Source: Kistimonas sp. bin40 (GTDB lineage: Bacteria; Pseudomonadota; Gammaproteobacteria; Pseudomonadales; Endozoicomonadaceae). Taken from it: a stretch of DNA of 47,006 nt. The notes under the pieces are model-generated. The model saw only the letters and a list, made by a program, of their open reading frames with translations. It did not search any database and had not been told where the DNA came from. Shown piece after piece: positions 16,195 through 26,827 of this stretch. The stretch is taken from the NCBI GenBank assembly GCA_002238585.1, contig MPMQ01000001.1:141771-188776 (forward strand). The letters run 5' to 3'. How positions within the stretch are numbered: position 1 is the stretch's first letter; every line of letters begins with the position of its first letter. The position numbers were made by a program, and so were the translations under genes.

Positions 16195-17661
16195 TCAGTC
16201 TATGCCCAGCTCTGCCCAGATGGCGTCCACCCGCTGCCGGACAGCATCCGTCATGCTGACCACTGTTCCCCACTCCCTGTGCGTTTCGCCCGGCGCTTTG
16301 CTGGTGGCATCAAACCCGACCTTGGAGCCCAGGCCGGCCTCGGGGGAGGCAAAATCAAGATAATCAATAGGCGTGTTGTCGACAAAAACCATATCACGCC
16401 TGGGATCCATCCGGGTTGTGACAGCCCAGATGACATCTTCCCAACTGCGGGCATTGATATCACTGTCGCAGACAATAACGAACTTTGTGTACATAAACTG
16501 ACGCAGAAAAGACCATACGCCCAGCATGATTCGCTTGGCGTGTCCCGGGTACTGTTTATTGATGGTGACCACCGCCATGCGGTAGGAACAACCTTCTGGC
16601 GGCAGATAAAAATCAACAATTTCCGGGAACTGTTTTTGCAGGATGGGGATGAAAATCTCGTTCAGCGCAACGCCCAGCACGGCCGGCTCATCGGGTGGGC
16701 GGCCGGTATACGTGCTGTGATAAACAGGATTTTCCCTGTGCGTCATGCACTCCACAGTAAAGACCGGAAATGTCTCCACCTCGTTGTAGTATCCCGTATG
16801 GTCGCCATAAGGGCCTTCTTTGGCAGTGTCGTTGGGATAGATGTAGCCCTCCAGCACGATTTCAGCACTGGCAGGCACCTGCAAATCGGTGAGAGCTCCT
16901 TTGACCAGCTCCGTACGTGAGCCGCGCAGCAGGCCGGCAAAGGCATACTCGGACAAGCTGTCGGGTACGGGGGTAACGGCGCCCAGCGTTGTCGCCGGAT
17001 CAGCACCCAGTGCCACCGCAACGGGGAAAGGTTCCGTGCCTTTTTCGCGCTGCCAGCTTTTGAAATCCAGGGCACCGCCACGATGCGCCAGCCAGCGCAT
17101 GATCAGTCGCCTGGGACCCAGTAGCTGTTGGCGATAGATTCCCAGGTTCTGTCTCTTCTTCCCGACCCCTTTGGTGATCACCAAAGGCCAGGTCACGAGG
17201 GGGGCTATATCACCGGGCCAGCAGTGTTGTATCGGCAACCGGGTCAAGTCAATCTGGTCGCCTCGCAGGACATGCTGCTGGCAGGGCGCCTTGCTCACCA
17301 CCCTGGGGCCCATGCTGAGCACTTTTTTGAACAACGGCAGCTTGCCCAGCGCATCCCGGAACCCCGAGGGCGGTTCGGGTTGCCTGAGCCAGGCCAGCAG
17401 CTCGCCCAGCTCTCTCAGGGAGGCAAGATCAGGCTTGCCCATCCCGAGAGCCACGCGCCGGGGGGTGCCAAACAGGTTCGCCAGCACAGGTACGCCCGTG
17501 CCGCCGGCATTTTCAAACAGGAGTGCTGGCCCGCCGCGGCGCAAGGTGCGATCACTGATCTCAGTGATCTCCAGGTAGGGATTGACTTCCTGTTTTATGC
17601 GCTTGAGTTCACCCAGTCGTTCCAGCTGCCGAATAAAATCCCGCAAGTCCCGGTACTTCAT
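16195..17661 (-). CDS. ubiD: 4-hydroxy-3-polyprenylbenzoate decarboxylase UbiD
   Basis: This enzyme decarboxylates 3-octaprenyl-4-hydroxybenzoate in ubiquinone biosynthesis, using prenylated FMN made by UbiX. The 488-residue protein matches the E. coli enzyme (497) along its length: [22 protein letters not shown] at the N-terminus, [25 protein letters not shown] with the conserved acidic residue, and the C-terminal [18 protein letters not shown]. ubiX is not in the window. It starts 64 bp after rho on the same strand, an arrangement seen in other gammaproteobacteria. Confidence 0.95.
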   Translation of the reverse strand: MKYRDLRDFIRQLERLGELKRIKQEVNPYLEITEISDRTLRRGGPALLFENAGGTGVPVLANLFGTPRRVALGMGKPDLASLRELGELLAWLRQPEPPSGFRDALGKLPLFKKVLSMGPRVVSKAPCQQHVLRGDQIDLTRLPIQHCWPGDIAPLVTWPLVITKGVGKKRQNLGIYRQQLLGPRRLIMRWLAHRGGALDFKSWQREKGTEPFPVAVALGADPATTLGAVTPVPDSLSEYAFAGLLRGSRTELVKGALTDLQVPASAEIVLEGYIYPNDTAKEGPYGDHTGYYNEVETFPVFTVECMTHRENPVYHSTYTGRPPDEPAVLGVALNEIFIPILQKQFPEIVDFYLPPEGCSYRMAVVTINKQYPGHAKRIMLGVWSFLRQFMYTKFVIVCDSDINARSWEDVIWAVTTRMDPRRDMVFVDNTPIDYLDFASPEAGLGSKVGFDATSKAPGETHREWGTVVSMTDAVRQRVDAIWAELGID

Positions 17662-17725
17662 AGGTCAGCACTCATGCTGAGACAGGAGCAGACACAGGAG
17701 AAATCCGGATTCTGATGCTTGCTGC

Positions 17726-18985
17726 TCACTTGCGCTTCATGGACTGGAAAAATTCAGCGTTGGTCTTGGTTTGCTTCATACGATCGAGAAGGAATTCAAC
17801 GGCCGCTATTTCATCCATGGGGTGCAGCAGCTTGCGTAGAATCCACATTCTCTGCAGCTCTTCATCGGTCGTGAGAAGATCTTCCCGTCGTGTTCCTGAC
17901 TTGTTGATGTTCATCGCAGGGAAAACACGCTTCTCGGCTATGCGTCGATCAAGGTGCAGTTCCATATTGCCGGTGCCCTTGAACTCCTCGAAGATCACAT
18001 CATCCATCTTGGATCCCGTGTCCACCAGCGCCGTGGCCAGAATGGTCAGACTGCCGCCTTCTTCAATATTCCGGGCTGCGCCGAAAAAGCGCTTGGGACG
18101 CTCCAGGGCATGGGCGTCAACACCACCGGTCAGGACTTTGCCGGAAGAGGGAACGGCCGTGTTGTAGGCGCGGGCCAGGCGGGTGATGGAGTCAAGCAGG
18201 ACGACAACGTCTTTCTTGTGTTCAACCAGGCGCTTCGCCTTTTCCAGAACCATTTCCGCCACCTGGACGTGACGGGAAGGTGGCTCGTCGAAGGTTGAGG
18301 CCACCACTTCGCCGCGCACCGAGCGCGACATTTCTGTGACCTCTTCCGGCCGCTCGTCGATCAGGAGAACGATCAGATAACATTCCGGATTGTTGCGCGC
18401 AATATTGGCTGCAATGTTTTGCAGCATCAGCGTTTTACCCGCCTTGGGCGGTGATACGATCAGTCCACGCTGTCCTTTTCCAATAGGGGCCACCAGGTCG
18501 ATAATGCGGCCAGTCAGGTCCTCGGTCGCACCATTGCCCATCTCCATGATCAGGCGTTCCTGCGGAAAAAGAGGCGTCAGGTTTTCAAAGAGAACCTTGC
18601 TCCGGGCGTTTTCCGGTCGGTCAAAATTGATGCCATTGACCTTGAGCAGGGCAAAATAGCGTTCACCCTCCTTGGGGGGGCGGATTTTGCCGGATGTGCT
18701 GTCACCCGTACGCAGGTTGAATCTGCGGATCTGGCTGGGCGAAACATAGATGTCGTCGGGGCCGGCCAGGTAGGAGCTGTCTGCTGAGCGCAAAAAGCCA
18801 AAGCCATCCTGCAAAATCTCCAGGACGCCATCGCCGTAGATATCCTCTCCGCTGCAGGCGTGCCGCTTCAGAAGCGTAAAAATAACATCTTGTTTGCGCG
18901 AGCGGGCAAGGTTGTCAAGCCCCATGCCTTCCGCAATTTTCAGGAGCTCCTGAACGCTCTTTTTCTTAAGCTCGGTAAGATGCAT
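17726..18985 (-). CDS. rho: Transcription termination factor Rho
   Basis: Rho is an RNA-dependent hexameric ATPase helicase that releases RNA polymerase at rut sites. The 419-residue length equals E. coli Rho. Visible parts are the N-terminal HTH-like segment ([15 protein letters not shown]), the cold-shock RNA-binding domain with GFGFLR, Walker A PPKAGKT (179-185), Walker [17 protein letters not shown] and the secondary RNA-binding loop GKVLTGG. It is preceded by a 390-bp leader, a place where rho autoregulates itself in E. coli. No rut site can be proven by eye. Confidence 0.98.
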   Translation of the reverse strand: MHLTELKKKSVQELLKIAEGMGLDNLARSRKQDVIFTLLKRHACSGEDIYGDGVLEILQDGFGFLRSADSSYLAGPDDIYVSPSQIRRFNLRTGDSTSGKIRPPKEGERYFALLKVNGINFDRPENARSKVLFENLTPLFPQERLIMEMGNGATEDLTGRIIDLVAPIGKGQRGLIVSPPKAGKTLMLQNIAANIARNNPECYLIVLLIDERPEEVTEMSRSVRGEVVASTFDEPPSRHVQVAEMVLEKAKRLVEHKKDVVVLLDSITRLARAYNTAVPSSGKVLTGGVDAHALERPKRFFGAARNIEEGGSLTILATALVDTGSKMDDVIFEEFKGTGNMELHLDRRIAEKRVFPAMNINKSGTRREDLLTTDEELQRMWILRKLLHPMDEIAAVEFLLDRMKQTKTNAEFFQSMKRK

Positions 18986-19375
18986 AACTGACCATATGGA
19001 TTACATTCTGACTGAAGGGAATAGTGTTGCCACTGCCAGCAGCTGCAGACGGCACCACGCCGAGGCCGAAGCCGCACACGCCACCGGCGAACAACGGATT
19101 CGAACGCTAAGAATGAAGACTTGAAACCACCCGATCGAAGTTCGACCTGAAGGAAAGCGCCTTGGCTATGGGAGGGCAGCCAAACTGCTGCTGGCCACCC
19201 CTCGTTACCCCAGCGAGCAGAACTGGAAGCCCGCCGATTCTACAACCGCCTGCACCGTTGTGTCCAGTACAGGCTCTGGGAAGGTAGTACGGAAGCTACA
19301 GAAAAGGCAAGAACAAATACACAGCAGTCGGTGCTGACCCCCGGCGTGAGTGGGCTGTAAACCGTGTCAAGGCAT
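18986..19375. other. ~390-bp spacer between trxA and rho
   Basis: This presumably includes the rho promoter and leader. A stretch on the plus strand (about 19175-19360) stays open for ~60 codons and has a codon-like composition, but it has no start, no known domain and overlaps other open frames. It could be a remnant of an inserted gene. Nothing firmer is seen. Confidence 0.4.
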
Positions 19376-19702
19376 TTAAGCGCTATGATTTTCCGCGACA
19401 AACTTGATCAATTGCTGTTTGCTCGCAGTCCCGGTGTGCCTGCCCACTTCCTGTCCTCTGTGGTACAGCCTCAGGGTGGGAATCGAGCGGATCCCTTGCT
19501 TGGCGGCGAAATCCTGGTTGGCTTCCACATCCAGCTTGCACACTTTCATATCGGGTGTTTCGCGCGCCAGTTCTTCAATAACGGGGGTCAGCGCGTTGCA
19601 GGGGCCGCACCATGGTGCCCAGAAGTCAACCAGAACCAGGTCGTCACACTCTATTACTTCTTTGTCAAAACTCTCTTCTGTGATAGTGATTATTTGGCTC
19701 AT
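19376..19702 (-). CDS. trxA: Thioredoxin 1
   Basis: This is a small cytoplasmic disulfide reductase that receives electrons from thioredoxin reductase and serves ribonucleotide reductase, PAPS reductase and others. The protein is 108 residues, like E. coli TrxA. The active site WCGPC is at residues 31-35, with the cis-Pro loop SIPTLRLYHRGQEVG. The start is ATG 19702, with AGGGAG upstream; an in-frame start at 19729 would add 9 residues. It lies upstream of rho, the usual gammaproteobacterial order, although the spacer is longer than usual. Confidence 0.97.
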   Translation of the reverse strand: MSQIITITEESFDKEVIECDDLVLVDFWAPWCGPCNALTPVIEELARETPDMKVCKLDVEANQDFAAKQGIRSIPTLRLYHRGQEVGRHTGTASKQQLIKFVAENHSA

Positions 19703-19766
19703 GCAATCAATCTCCCTGGTAAAGAGCAATAGTCACCGGCGGGCAGCCGGGGGGGTAAGGCGGCGG

Positions 19767-19795
19767 ATCATAGCACTCTGGACTGCTCAGGATAA
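19767..19795 (-). promoter_or_regulatory. Probable sigma70 promoter of trxA
   Basis: On the minus strand a -10 TATGAT (19767-19772; 5/6 to consensus) lies 17 nt after a weak -35 TTATCC (19790-19795). This predicts a ~60-nt 5' leader before the trxA ATG. Confidence 0.5.
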
Positions 19796-20099
19796 CCCCT
19801 GTCGTCTGAGGCGGTCTGGCAATGGTTGGCCTGGCTGGCACCGCCCAGTTTTCGAAAGGGCGGGCAGTGCCAGTCCTGGTGCGTGGTTCCAGCCGTTGGC
19901 GGTATGCCGGGGCAAACCGGCAAGACAAGATAACCAAACCGGAGCTGCTGCGCCCTTGCGCTTTCTTCCCGAGAACCAAAGCGCGCTGAACAGCGGCTTG
20001 AGGGTCTGTGTGGAACGCCGGCTGCCACAAGCTGATCCGCAGCAGGTGTTCTGGCGCGGCGGGCCTGGTCGGACAGGATGTGGTCCTGGATTCAGAAAT
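19796..20099. other. Spacer between miaA and trxA; no hfq
   Basis: In most gammaproteobacteria hfq follows miaA. None of the three minus-strand frames here encodes an Hfq-like protein or any other recognised domain. Short open frames overlap one another and have no ribosome site. hfq may lie elsewhere in the genome. Confidence 0.45.
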
Positions 20100-21140
20100 T
20101 CAGGGAGCTGTCAGCGTCTGGGTGTCTGATGGGCAGGTATCGGGCTCTGTGCCCTCGCCATCAGTGCAGTCAGTTCCGGGTGTGGCTTGTGTCCAGTCAC
20201 CTTGTTCCAGCCAGCGCTCTACCTGGGTTGTGGCGACCTGGGTGCAATGGGGTGAGGAGCTGTCCAGCCAGTGCAGCGGCTGCCAGGAGCGCAACCAGGT
20301 CAGTTGGCGCTTGGCCATCTGTCGCGTGGCTATAATCGCTTTGTCCACCATCTCCTCCCAGCTCAGGGAGCCCTCCAGCCAGTTCCACATCTGCCGGTAG
20401 CCCACGCATCTCATGGACGGCAGGCCCGGATGCAGGTCGCCGCGACCGTGCAGTTGTGCGACCTCGTCGGCGAAGCCGTTCGCCAGCATGCTGTGAAAAC
20501 GCTGGGCAATGCGTTTATGCAACTGGCTGCGCTCAGCGGGCGCCAGGGCAAGGCAGAGCAGGCGAAACGGGAAAGGGGTCTGTTTCTGCTCTGCGATAAG
20601 AGAAGTCAGGGAGCGGCCTGTGACAAGGCAGACCTCCAGGGCGCGCTGGAGTCTCTGGGGGTCTGTGCTCTGGATGCGTTGCGCGGCCTGGGGGTCGAGC
20701 TGGCGCAGTTGGGCGTGAACGGCTTCCCAGCCGTACTGCTGCGCCTGTTGCACTATATGCTGTCGTACAGCGGCATCGGCGGGTGGCAGGTTTGCCAGTC
20801 CGTCACGCAGTGCCTTGTAGTACAACATGGTGCCGCCCACCAGCAGGGGGATGCGTCGGCGGGACAGGCTGTTGTGGATCTCCTTGAGAGCATCATGGCG
20901 AAACTGTGCGGCGCAGTAGCTTTCGGCCGGGTCGCGGATGTCAATCAGGTGGTGAGGGATTTGTCGTCGCAGTGCCGCCGGAGGTTTGGCTGTTCCTATA
21001 TCCATTCCGCGAAAAACAAGGGCTGAATCGACGCTGATAATGTCGCAGGGCAGGACTCTGCAAAGGTTCAGGGCCAGATCGGTCTTCCCGGATGCTGTCG
21101 GGCCTGTGAGGAATATGACGGGAGGTTGGTTCACGACCAT
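20100..21140 (-). CDS. miaA: tRNA dimethylallyltransferase
   Basis: This enzyme transfers dimethylallyl from DMAPP to N6 of A37 in tRNAs reading UNN codons, the first step to ms2i6A. The P-loop GPTASGKT is at residues 13-20, followed by [39 protein letters not shown] and the C-terminal [24 protein letters not shown] region. At 346 residues it is ~30 longer than E. coli MiaA because of an acidic, Thr/Asp/Pro-rich tail after residue ~310 with no known domain. Confidence 0.96.
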   Translation of the reverse strand: MVVNQPPVIFLTGPTASGKTDLALNLCRVLPCDIISVDSALVFRGMDIGTAKPPAALRRQIPHHLIDIRDPAESYCAAQFRHDALKEIHNSLSRRRIPLLVGGTMLYYKALRDGLANLPPADAAVRQHIVQQAQQYGWEAVHAQLRQLDPQAAQRIQSTDPQRLQRALEVCLVTGRSLTSLIAEQKQTPFPFRLLCLALAPAERSQLHKRIAQRFHSMLANGFADEVAQLHGRGDLHPGLPSMRCVGYRQMWNWLEGSLSWEEMVDKAIIATRQMAKRQLTWLRSWQPLHWLDSSSPHCTQVATTQVERWLEQGDWTQATPGTDCTDGEGTEPDTCPSDTQTLTAP

Positions 21141-21686
21141 GTACCTGCAGTTGTAGGCGGTATGGAGACTGACAGTTTACGCTGCGAGCCAGCTTGTGGG
21201 GCGGCCTTGCCTTTGAGTGACGGCCGGCACGCCGGGCCTGCCACACAATCTGGGAGTAGGGCTTGTGCATCGCTGTCGGCAATCTGGACCTGTCCTCGCC
21301 TTTGTTCAGAGGGTTGTGCGCACAAGGTTCGCAGGAAAACGAGTATACGCAGATTGCGTCTCTTGAGCATGGTATCCGGGGGGAGCCGCAGCGGGTGGAT
21401 ATGGGTGGAAACGGGTGCCCACGGGTGAACACGGCTGAAGAGGAAAAACGGTGACAGCTGTGTTCTGCACGACAGGAGATCCCTGTCTCCGGGTGTTGGC
21501 ACGAAGGGCGAACACCGCCTTGTGACCGGCTTGTGCTCTTGTGACGACGACTAACTACTAGCTACTAACTACTACGGGGCGGTACTCTCAACAAGAAGAA
21601 GGTGGCGCGATCGTACGAAGGCAGAGACTGTACGAAGGCAGAGACTGAGCGGAGGCAGAGGCCGGGCAGACAAGTGCAGACAAAAA
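21141..21686. other. Non-coding region between divergent miaA and rpsU
   Basis: No gene is recognised. The region holds short repeats: a quasi-repeat of CTAACTACTA around 21550-21575 and a 17-bp tandem duplication at 21614-21647. Short open frames on both strands overlap each other without domains or ribosome sites. Confidence 0.5.
21614..21647. repeat. 17-bp tandem duplication
   Basis: TACGAAGGCAGAGACTG occurs twice in direct succession (21614-21630 and 21631-21647), followed by a weaker third similar segment. It lies ~40 bp upstream of the predicted rpsU promoter. Confidence 0.8.
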
Positions 21687-21715
21687 TTGACCTCCCGGGT
21701 TCGGCTCTTTAGAAT
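21687..21715 (+). promoter_or_regulatory. Sigma70 promoter of rpsU (macromolecular synthesis genes)
   Basis: The -35 TTGACC (21687-21692, 5/6), a 17-nt spacer and the -10 TAGAAT (21710-21715, 5/6) make the best promoter match in the window. Transcription would start near 21722, giving a ~120-nt leader before rpsU. A second -35-like TTGACA at 21761-21766 has only a weak -10. Confidence 0.7.
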
Positions 21716-21844
21716 ACCGTCGCCGCGCTCTGAGTGAACATAATTTCGCCCGCTGCGTTGTTGACATATCCGGCCATCGGAGAGTTGATTCCGGCTGGAG
21801 TCAGTCACGAAACGCCCCAGAATCAAGAGGAAAATGAGACATTT

Positions 21845-22060
21845 ATGCCTGCGATCAAAGTGAAAGAAAATGAGCCCTTTGATGTTGCCCTGCGCCGATT
21901 CAAGCGCTCCTGTGAAAAGGCGGGCATTTTGTCTGAGGTCCGACGCCGGGAGCATTACGAAAAGCCGACGGCAGTACGCAAGCGTCAGGCTGCCGCAGCG
22001 GTCAAGCGGCATATGAAAAAGTTGCAGCGCGAACAGCGTCGTCGCACGCGTCTGCACTAG
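21845..22060 (+). CDS. rpsU: 30S ribosomal protein S21
   Basis: This 71-residue basic protein ([20 protein letters not shown] at the N-terminus and a Lys/Arg-rich C-terminus) has the standard S21 length. S21 sits on the 30S platform near the anti-Shine-Dalgarno sequence and helps initiation. It is the first gene of the rpsU-dnaG-rpoD group. ATG 21845 is chosen because the protein then aligns with S21 from its first residue; an in-frame start at 21734 would add 37 unrelated residues. Confidence 0.97.
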   Translation: MPAIKVKENEPFDVALRRFKRSCEKAGILSEVRRREHYEKPTAVRKRQAAAAVKRHMKKLQREQRRRTRLH

Positions 22061-22856
22061 GATAGTATTCGGGAACAGCCTCTCGGGTGCCTGCGTTGGT
22101 ACTCCCGCCGTCCGATGAGTTCTTTGCCAGGTTGTATGGAAAGCGCGTTTGTCAGGCACCAGGAGGTGCTCGACGCGCCCTCACCCCTCATCCCTCATCA
22201 GGGATCAGCCCGGCTCGTGCTGCGACCCTGTTGTTGACCACGCGCTCGTGTCGTGTCTTGCCGCAGTTCTGCTGTGCGAGGCGCTTATCTTGTGTGCAAG
22301 GCGGTTGTCCTGTTTTGCCCCTTCTCGTTGTGTCGCCCGGGGTTGTAGCGCAGTGTCGGGTTGCTGGCACCTCCTGATTGTCTGCTGACGCGTCCGCCAG
22401 GGTGTGTGAAAATTGGCAGCCAGGGATGAAAAGCTCTGCGTGAGTGCAGCGGCCTTTCATCAGGGATGTGCACCGCCTGTGGATGCTGGGCGCATCCGGC
22501 TATCCCGGAGGCCTTTCGGCTACCGGAAGGACGGCAGTGGTGCTCATTGTGACCATTGAGTTGATCGGGGAGTTGGTCTGGCGTGGTCTTCTGGTGCGGT
22601 CAGGGTAGCGAATCGGGCCTCCGGGCCTGTCAATCCCGAAGCCGCAAGCTGCTGTGCTTGTGCTGTGATCCGGCTGTTGTGGTGAAGAGCGGTGGTTGTC
22701 TGTCTTCCCGTTCGAAGACTGGTTGTCGTGCGGCAACGGCCGTGGATGTGCGTTCTGGTGCTGGTGTCGCAGTCGTGCGAGACGCGCAAGTGGTGGCTTG
22801 ACAGACTCTCGTCTCGTGTTCGTGTGTTTTGGTGATGCTTACCTTTCTCTTGATAT
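22061..22856. other. ~800-bp spacer between rpsU and dnaG
   Basis: In related bacteria this gap is short or carries a YqeY/GatB-like gene; no such protein is encoded here in any frame. Several perfect small hairpins occur: GCACC/GGTGC at 22156-22169, ATCCCT/AGGGAT at 22190-22205 and GGATGC/GCATCC at 22481-22497. They could attenuate or process the transcript, as happens between rpsU and dnaG in E. coli, but none has a T tract. Confidence 0.5.
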
Positions 22857-24761
22857 ATGTCCAGACGCATTCCCCAGCAGTTTATCGATGATCTCCTGGC
22901 GCGCACTGACATCATTGATGTCATCAGCGAGCGGGTCAGTCTAAAGAAGGCGGGACGCAATTATCAGGCGCTCTGTCCTTTCCACAAGGAGAAGTCTCCC
23001 TCGTTTTCGGCCAACCAGGAAAAGCAGTTTTATTACTGTTTTGGCTGTGGCGCCAGTGGCAATGCCATAGGCTTTGCCATGGCTTACGACCATGCCACTT
23101 TTCCTGAGGCGGTGGAGGTTCTTGCGCGCCGGGCTGGCATGCAGCTTCAGGAGTTGGAGCAGGATGCCGGAAGTCGCCACAATGACAGGCTCTTCGAGCT
23201 GCTCAATGAGGCCGCGGCCTGGTACGCCCAGCGCCTCTTTGAAGACACAAATCGCAGGGCGCAGGGTTATGTGCAGCATCGTCAGCTGGATGCTGCGGTG
23301 GTTGCTGCCTTCAAGTTGGGCTATGCGCCGGGCGGGTCTGCCAGTCTGTACAATCGGTGGGGCAAGCAGCGGCAGCAACACCTGCTGGATGCCGGGTTGC
23401 TGGTGGAGAACAAGGAAAGAAAGACGGTTTACGACCGCTTCCGCGATCGCATCATGTTCCCCATAAGAGATGAGCGTGGTCGGGTGCTGGGGTTTGGTGG
23501 CCGGGTGCTGGGCGATGAAAAACCCAAGTATCTCAACTCGCCGGAAACCTCTGTTTTCATAAAGGGGCGCCTTCTCTACGGGCTCTATGAGGCACGTCGG
23601 GCTAACCGGACATTGCCGCAGCTCCTTGTCGTGGAAGGGTACATGGATGTTATAGCCCTCGCGCAGCAGGGCATTACCTGTGCTGTTGCCACCCTGGGTA
23701 CGGCGACAACAACGGAGCAGTTGAGCCGCCTTTTTCGCCACAGTGACCAGGTGGTTTTTTGTTTTGATGGTGATGAGGCGGGAACCCGGGCCGCCTGGCG
23801 GGCACTTGAAAATGCGCTGCCGGTGATGAAAGACGGCCGTCTGATGCGCTTTCTGTTTCTGCCGCCAGGCGAAGATCCGGATTCTCTTGTGCGGCGGGAA
23901 GGGGCAGAGGCTTTTCTGGCCCGGCTGGCGGACCGGCGTCAGGCGCTGGCCTTCGAGGACTGCTTCTTTCGCCACTTTGAACGGCAGACGGATACCACCA
24001 CCATGGATGGCAAGGCGCAGCTGGTGCATAAGGTTGTCCCTTTTCTGCGGCGCATGCCGGACGGCGCTTTCAAAAAGCTGATGATGGACAGACTCGGGAG
24101 TCTCAGTCAGCTGGGTCTTGCCACCATAGCCTCGCTGGCCGGGACTCAAGGCGCGGTGGAGTCGGCTGAAAGACAGGAGCGGCCGGAGCCTGCGGCCGCC
24201 GGGTTGCACCAGCAAACGGTGTCTGACTATCAGCCGGAGGTCTTTCCTGGCTTCGGCGGGGAGCGGCTGGGGGGCGTGGAGCCGGCCGGATCGCAAGCGG
24301 AGCTGTCCGTTTTGTTGGGGCCTGCCCAGCGTGCCTTGCGCGTGCTGCTGGAGCGGCCTGATCTGGCCGGGCTGGTGCCCGTGAACAGCCTGGCGGAGGT
24401 CGCCGGTGAAGATCAGGATATTCGTCACCTTGTTGCGGTCGCGCAGGGGTTGCAGGACAGGCCGGCGACCAGTACTTATGGCTTGCTGGGCAGCTGGTAC
24501 GGAACCGCACTGGGTGAGCGGCTGCTGGCGTTGATGCGCGTGGAAATGCCGGTGGTGAAGGCGGATGAGCTGCTGCGCCAGTGCATAACGGCCGCGCTGG
24601 ACGGTCTCCGGCGTCGTCAGCTCAAAAGCACGGCCTTGCCGAAAATGGTGCGCCTGCAGCAAACGGTTCAGCAAAATCGACGCGGGTGGATTGCCGGTGC
24701 CCGCCAGTCTGAGCGAGAAGACGCGGCTCCCCAGGCCGAGCAGGAACAAGGCGCTGACTGA
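22857..24761 (+). CDS. dnaG: DNA primase
   Basis: DnaG synthesises RNA primers for replication, working with DnaB helicase. Domains in order: the N-terminal zinc finger (C40, H43, C61, C64 in CPFHKEKSPSF...YYCFGCG); the RNA polymerase core with YLNSPET and a Toprim fold (VVEGYMDVIAL, then FCFDGDEAGTRAA); and, after a linker near residue 440, the C-terminal helicase-binding domain (PAQRALRVLLERPDL...). At 634 residues it is longer than the E. coli protein (581), mainly in linker and tail. The ATG has no obvious Shine-Dalgarno sequence, which would keep expression low. Confidence 0.97.
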   Translation: MSRRIPQQFIDDLLARTDIIDVISERVSLKKAGRNYQALCPFHKEKSPSFSANQEKQFYYCFGCGASGNAIGFAMAYDHATFPEAVEVLARRAGMQLQELEQDAGSRHNDRLFELLNEAAAWYAQRLFEDTNRRAQGYVQHRQLDAAVVAAFKLGYAPGGSASLYNRWGKQRQQHLLDAGLLVENKERKTVYDRFRDRIMFPIRDERGRVLGFGGRVLGDEKPKYLNSPETSVFIKGRLLYGLYEARRANRTLPQLLVVEGYMDVIALAQQGITCAVATLGTATTTEQLSRLFRHSDQVVFCFDGDEAGTRAAWRALENALPVMKDGRLMRFLFLPPGEDPDSLVRREGAEAFLARLADRRQALAFEDCFFRHFERQTDTTTMDGKAQLVHKVVPFLRRMPDGAFKKLMMDRLGSLSQLGLATIASLAGTQGAVESAERQERPEPAAAGLHQQTVSDYQPEVFPGFGGERLGGVEPAGSQAELSVLLGPAQRALRVLLERPDLAGLVPVNSLAEVAGEDQDIRHLVAVAQGLQDRPATSTYGLLGSWYGTALGERLLALMRVEMPVVKADELLRQCITAALDGLRRRQLKSTALPKMVRLQQTVQQNRRGWIAGARQSEREDAAPQAEQEQGAD

Positions 24762-24890
24762 AGGTGTCAACCGTATTCAGATATGCCAATTGAACAAAAT
24801 CTCATCATAGGGGTCAGAGTCATGTACAAAAAAGGATGTTTCAATCTGTATTCAGGGCTGGATAACTGGCGTGGAAAGCCGTCTCCAGGC

Positions 24891-24896
24891 TATAAT
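24891..24896 (+). promoter_or_regulatory. Candidate -10 element upstream of rpoD
   Basis: A perfect TATAAT lies 84 bp before the rpoD start in the 218-bp dnaG-rpoD spacer. The matching -35 (about 24867-24872, TGGCGT) is poor, so an internal promoter is plausible but not certain. Confidence 0.4.
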
Positions 24897-24979
24897 CGGC
24901 CGCCTTCTGATTTTGTATGCTGTCATGCATATCATTACGCGCGCCCCTGTCTGAAGCCCGCTGTCGATTAAGGATGGAT

Positions 24980-26827
24980 ATGTCCGCACACTCCCAGCAA
25001 CAATCCCGATTGAAAGAACTGATCAGTCGTGGCAAGGAACAGGGCTATCTGACCTACGCGGAGGTCAATGATCACCTGCCGGATGACATCTGTCACCCCG
25101 AACAGGTGGAAGACATCATCCGCATGATCAATGAGATGGGCATCCAGGTGTCGGAAACAGCACCGGACCGGGACAGCCTTTTCCTGAACGAAGACGGCAG
25201 CTCTGGCGCTGATGAAGATGCGGCAGAAGAAGCTGCTGCGGCCCTGGCGGCTGTCGAGCAGGAAGCCAGCCGTATCACTGACCCTGTGCGCATGTACATG
25301 CGCGAAATGGGTACGGTGGAGCTCCTGACACGTGAAGGCGAAATCCAGCTGGCCAAGCGAATAGAGGAAGGTCAGCGCGAGGTGATGGTTGCCCTGGCCT
25401 CCTTCCCCCATATCGTCGATATAGCATTGGATGAGTATACCCGTATCACCGAGGCTGAAGGCCGTCTTGGTGAGCTGTTCAGTGGCTATACGGATGCTGA
25501 GCCTCAGCAGTTTGGCAAGAATGCTGCTGCCAGTGGCGAAGATCAGAATGGTGGGGCGGCGCCGCAGGAAGAGGGGAGCGCTGATGCTGATGATACCGAA
25601 GAAGAAAACACCGGTCCTGATCCCGAAGAAGCCCGCCTGCGGTTCGGTCAGCTGCGCGAAGCCAATGAGAAGGCGATTGAGCTGATCGCCGCCCTGGGGC
25701 GTCGGCACGCTGATGTGCGCGCGGCTATAGCCACAACGGCATCCCATTTCGTCAAGATCAAACTGATTCCCCGTGTTGTCGAGTCCATGATGTTTCGGGT
25801 GCGTAATGCACTGGATCAATTGCGCATCAACGAGCGGGCCATCCTGCAGTTGTGTGTCCGTGGTGCACGTCTGCCACGTGAGGCCTTTCTCGCCAGCTTT
25901 CCTGGTAATGAAAGCAATCCGGACTGGCTTGATTCCGTCTGTGCCGAGCATCCTGGCTGCGCCCAGCTGCTGCAGGCGCGCAGTGCCGACATTTATCGTG
26001 CCCAGCGCAAGCTGAAGATGGTGGAGGACGAAACAGGACTGGCATTGCAGGAGATTCGTGACATCAATCGTCAGATGTCGATTGGTGAGGCGCGCGCCCG
26101 GCGGGCCAAGAAGGAAATGGTTGAGGCCAATTTGCGTCTGGTGATATCCATCGCCAAGAAGTATACGAACCGTGGACTTCAGTTTCTGGATCTCATTCAG
26201 GAAGGCAACATCGGCCTGATGAAGGCGGTGGACAAGTTTGAATATCGCCGGGGTTACAAGTTTTCCACCTATGCCACCTGGTGGATTCGTCAGGCGATTA
26301 CCCGGTCGATAGCGGACCAGGCGCGGACGATCCGCATTCCGGTTCATATGATTGAGACGATCAACAAACTCAATCGAATTTCCCGGCAGATGCTGCAACA
26401 GATGGGGCGCGAACCCACGCCGGAGGAATTGGCGCACAAGATGCAGATGCCGGAGGACAAGGTGCGCAAGGTTCTCAAAATCGCCAAGGAACCTATATCG
26501 ATGGAAACCCCCATAGGTGACGATGAAGATTCTCACCTGGGAGATTTTATCGAGGATACTGCGATTCATTCGCCTGTGGAATCTGCCACTTCCCAGGGGC
26601 TGCGCGAGGCCACCCGCTCTATTCTGGAGAATTTGACGCCGCGTGAAGCCAAGGTGCTGCGTATGCGGTTCGGTATTGATATGAATACGGATCACACGCT
26701 GGAAGAGGTCGGAAAGCAGTTTGATGTGACGCGTGAACGTATCCGCCAGATAGAAGCCAAGGCCTTGCGTAAGTTGCGCCATCCGACCCGTTCGGATCAC
26801 ATGCGCAGCTTCCTGGATGAGATCTGA
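24980..26827 (+). CDS. rpoD: RNA polymerase primary sigma factor (sigma70)
   Basis: The primary sigma factor directs RNA polymerase to housekeeping promoters. ATG 24980 is chosen because AAGGA at 24970-24974 is correctly spaced (615 residues; E. coli 613); an ATG two codons earlier overlaps that site. Region 1.1 is the N-terminal [24 protein letters not shown], region 1.2 is [17 protein letters not shown] Glu/Asp-rich non-conserved insert follows at ~175-220, then region 2 ([50 protein letters not shown]), region 3, and the region 4 HTH ([20 protein letters not shown]). It is the third gene of the macromolecular synthesis group. Confidence 0.98.
   Translation: MSAHSQQQSRLKELISRGKEQGYLTYAEVNDHLPDDICHPEQVEDIIRMINEMGIQVSETAPDRDSLFLNEDGSSGADEDAAEEAAAALAAVEQEASRITDPVRMYMREMGTVELLTREGEIQLAKRIEEGQREVMVALASFPHIVDIALDEYTRITEAEGRLGELFSGYTDAEPQQFGKNAAASGEDQNGGAAPQEEGSADADDTEEENTGPDPEEARLRFGQLREANEKAIELIAALGRRHADVRAAIATTASHFVKIKLIPRVVESMMFRVRNALDQLRINERAILQLCVRGARLPREAFLASFPGNESNPDWLDSVCAEHPGCAQLLQARSADIYRAQRKLKMVEDETGLALQEIRDINRQMSIGEARARRAKKEMVEANLRLVISIAKKYTNRGLQFLDLIQEGNIGLMKAVDKFEYRRGYKFSTYATWWIRQAITRSIADQARTIRIPVHMIETINKLNRISRQMLQQMGREPTPEELAHKMQMPEDKVRKVLKIAKEPISMETPIGDDEDSHLGDFIEDTAIHSPVESATSQGLREATRSILENLTPREAKVLRMRFGIDMNTDHTLEEVGKQFDVTRERIRQIEAKALRKLRHPTRSDHMRSFLDEI

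Noticed and set aside
18986-19375. Insertion-sequence remnant between trxA and rho
   Set aside because: Open stretches look coding-like but no transposase motif, terminal inverted repeats or target duplication could be identified.
22941-24770. 609-codon minus-strand ORF opposite dnaG
   Set aside because: Antisense shadow of primase; no recognisable domain or ribosome site.
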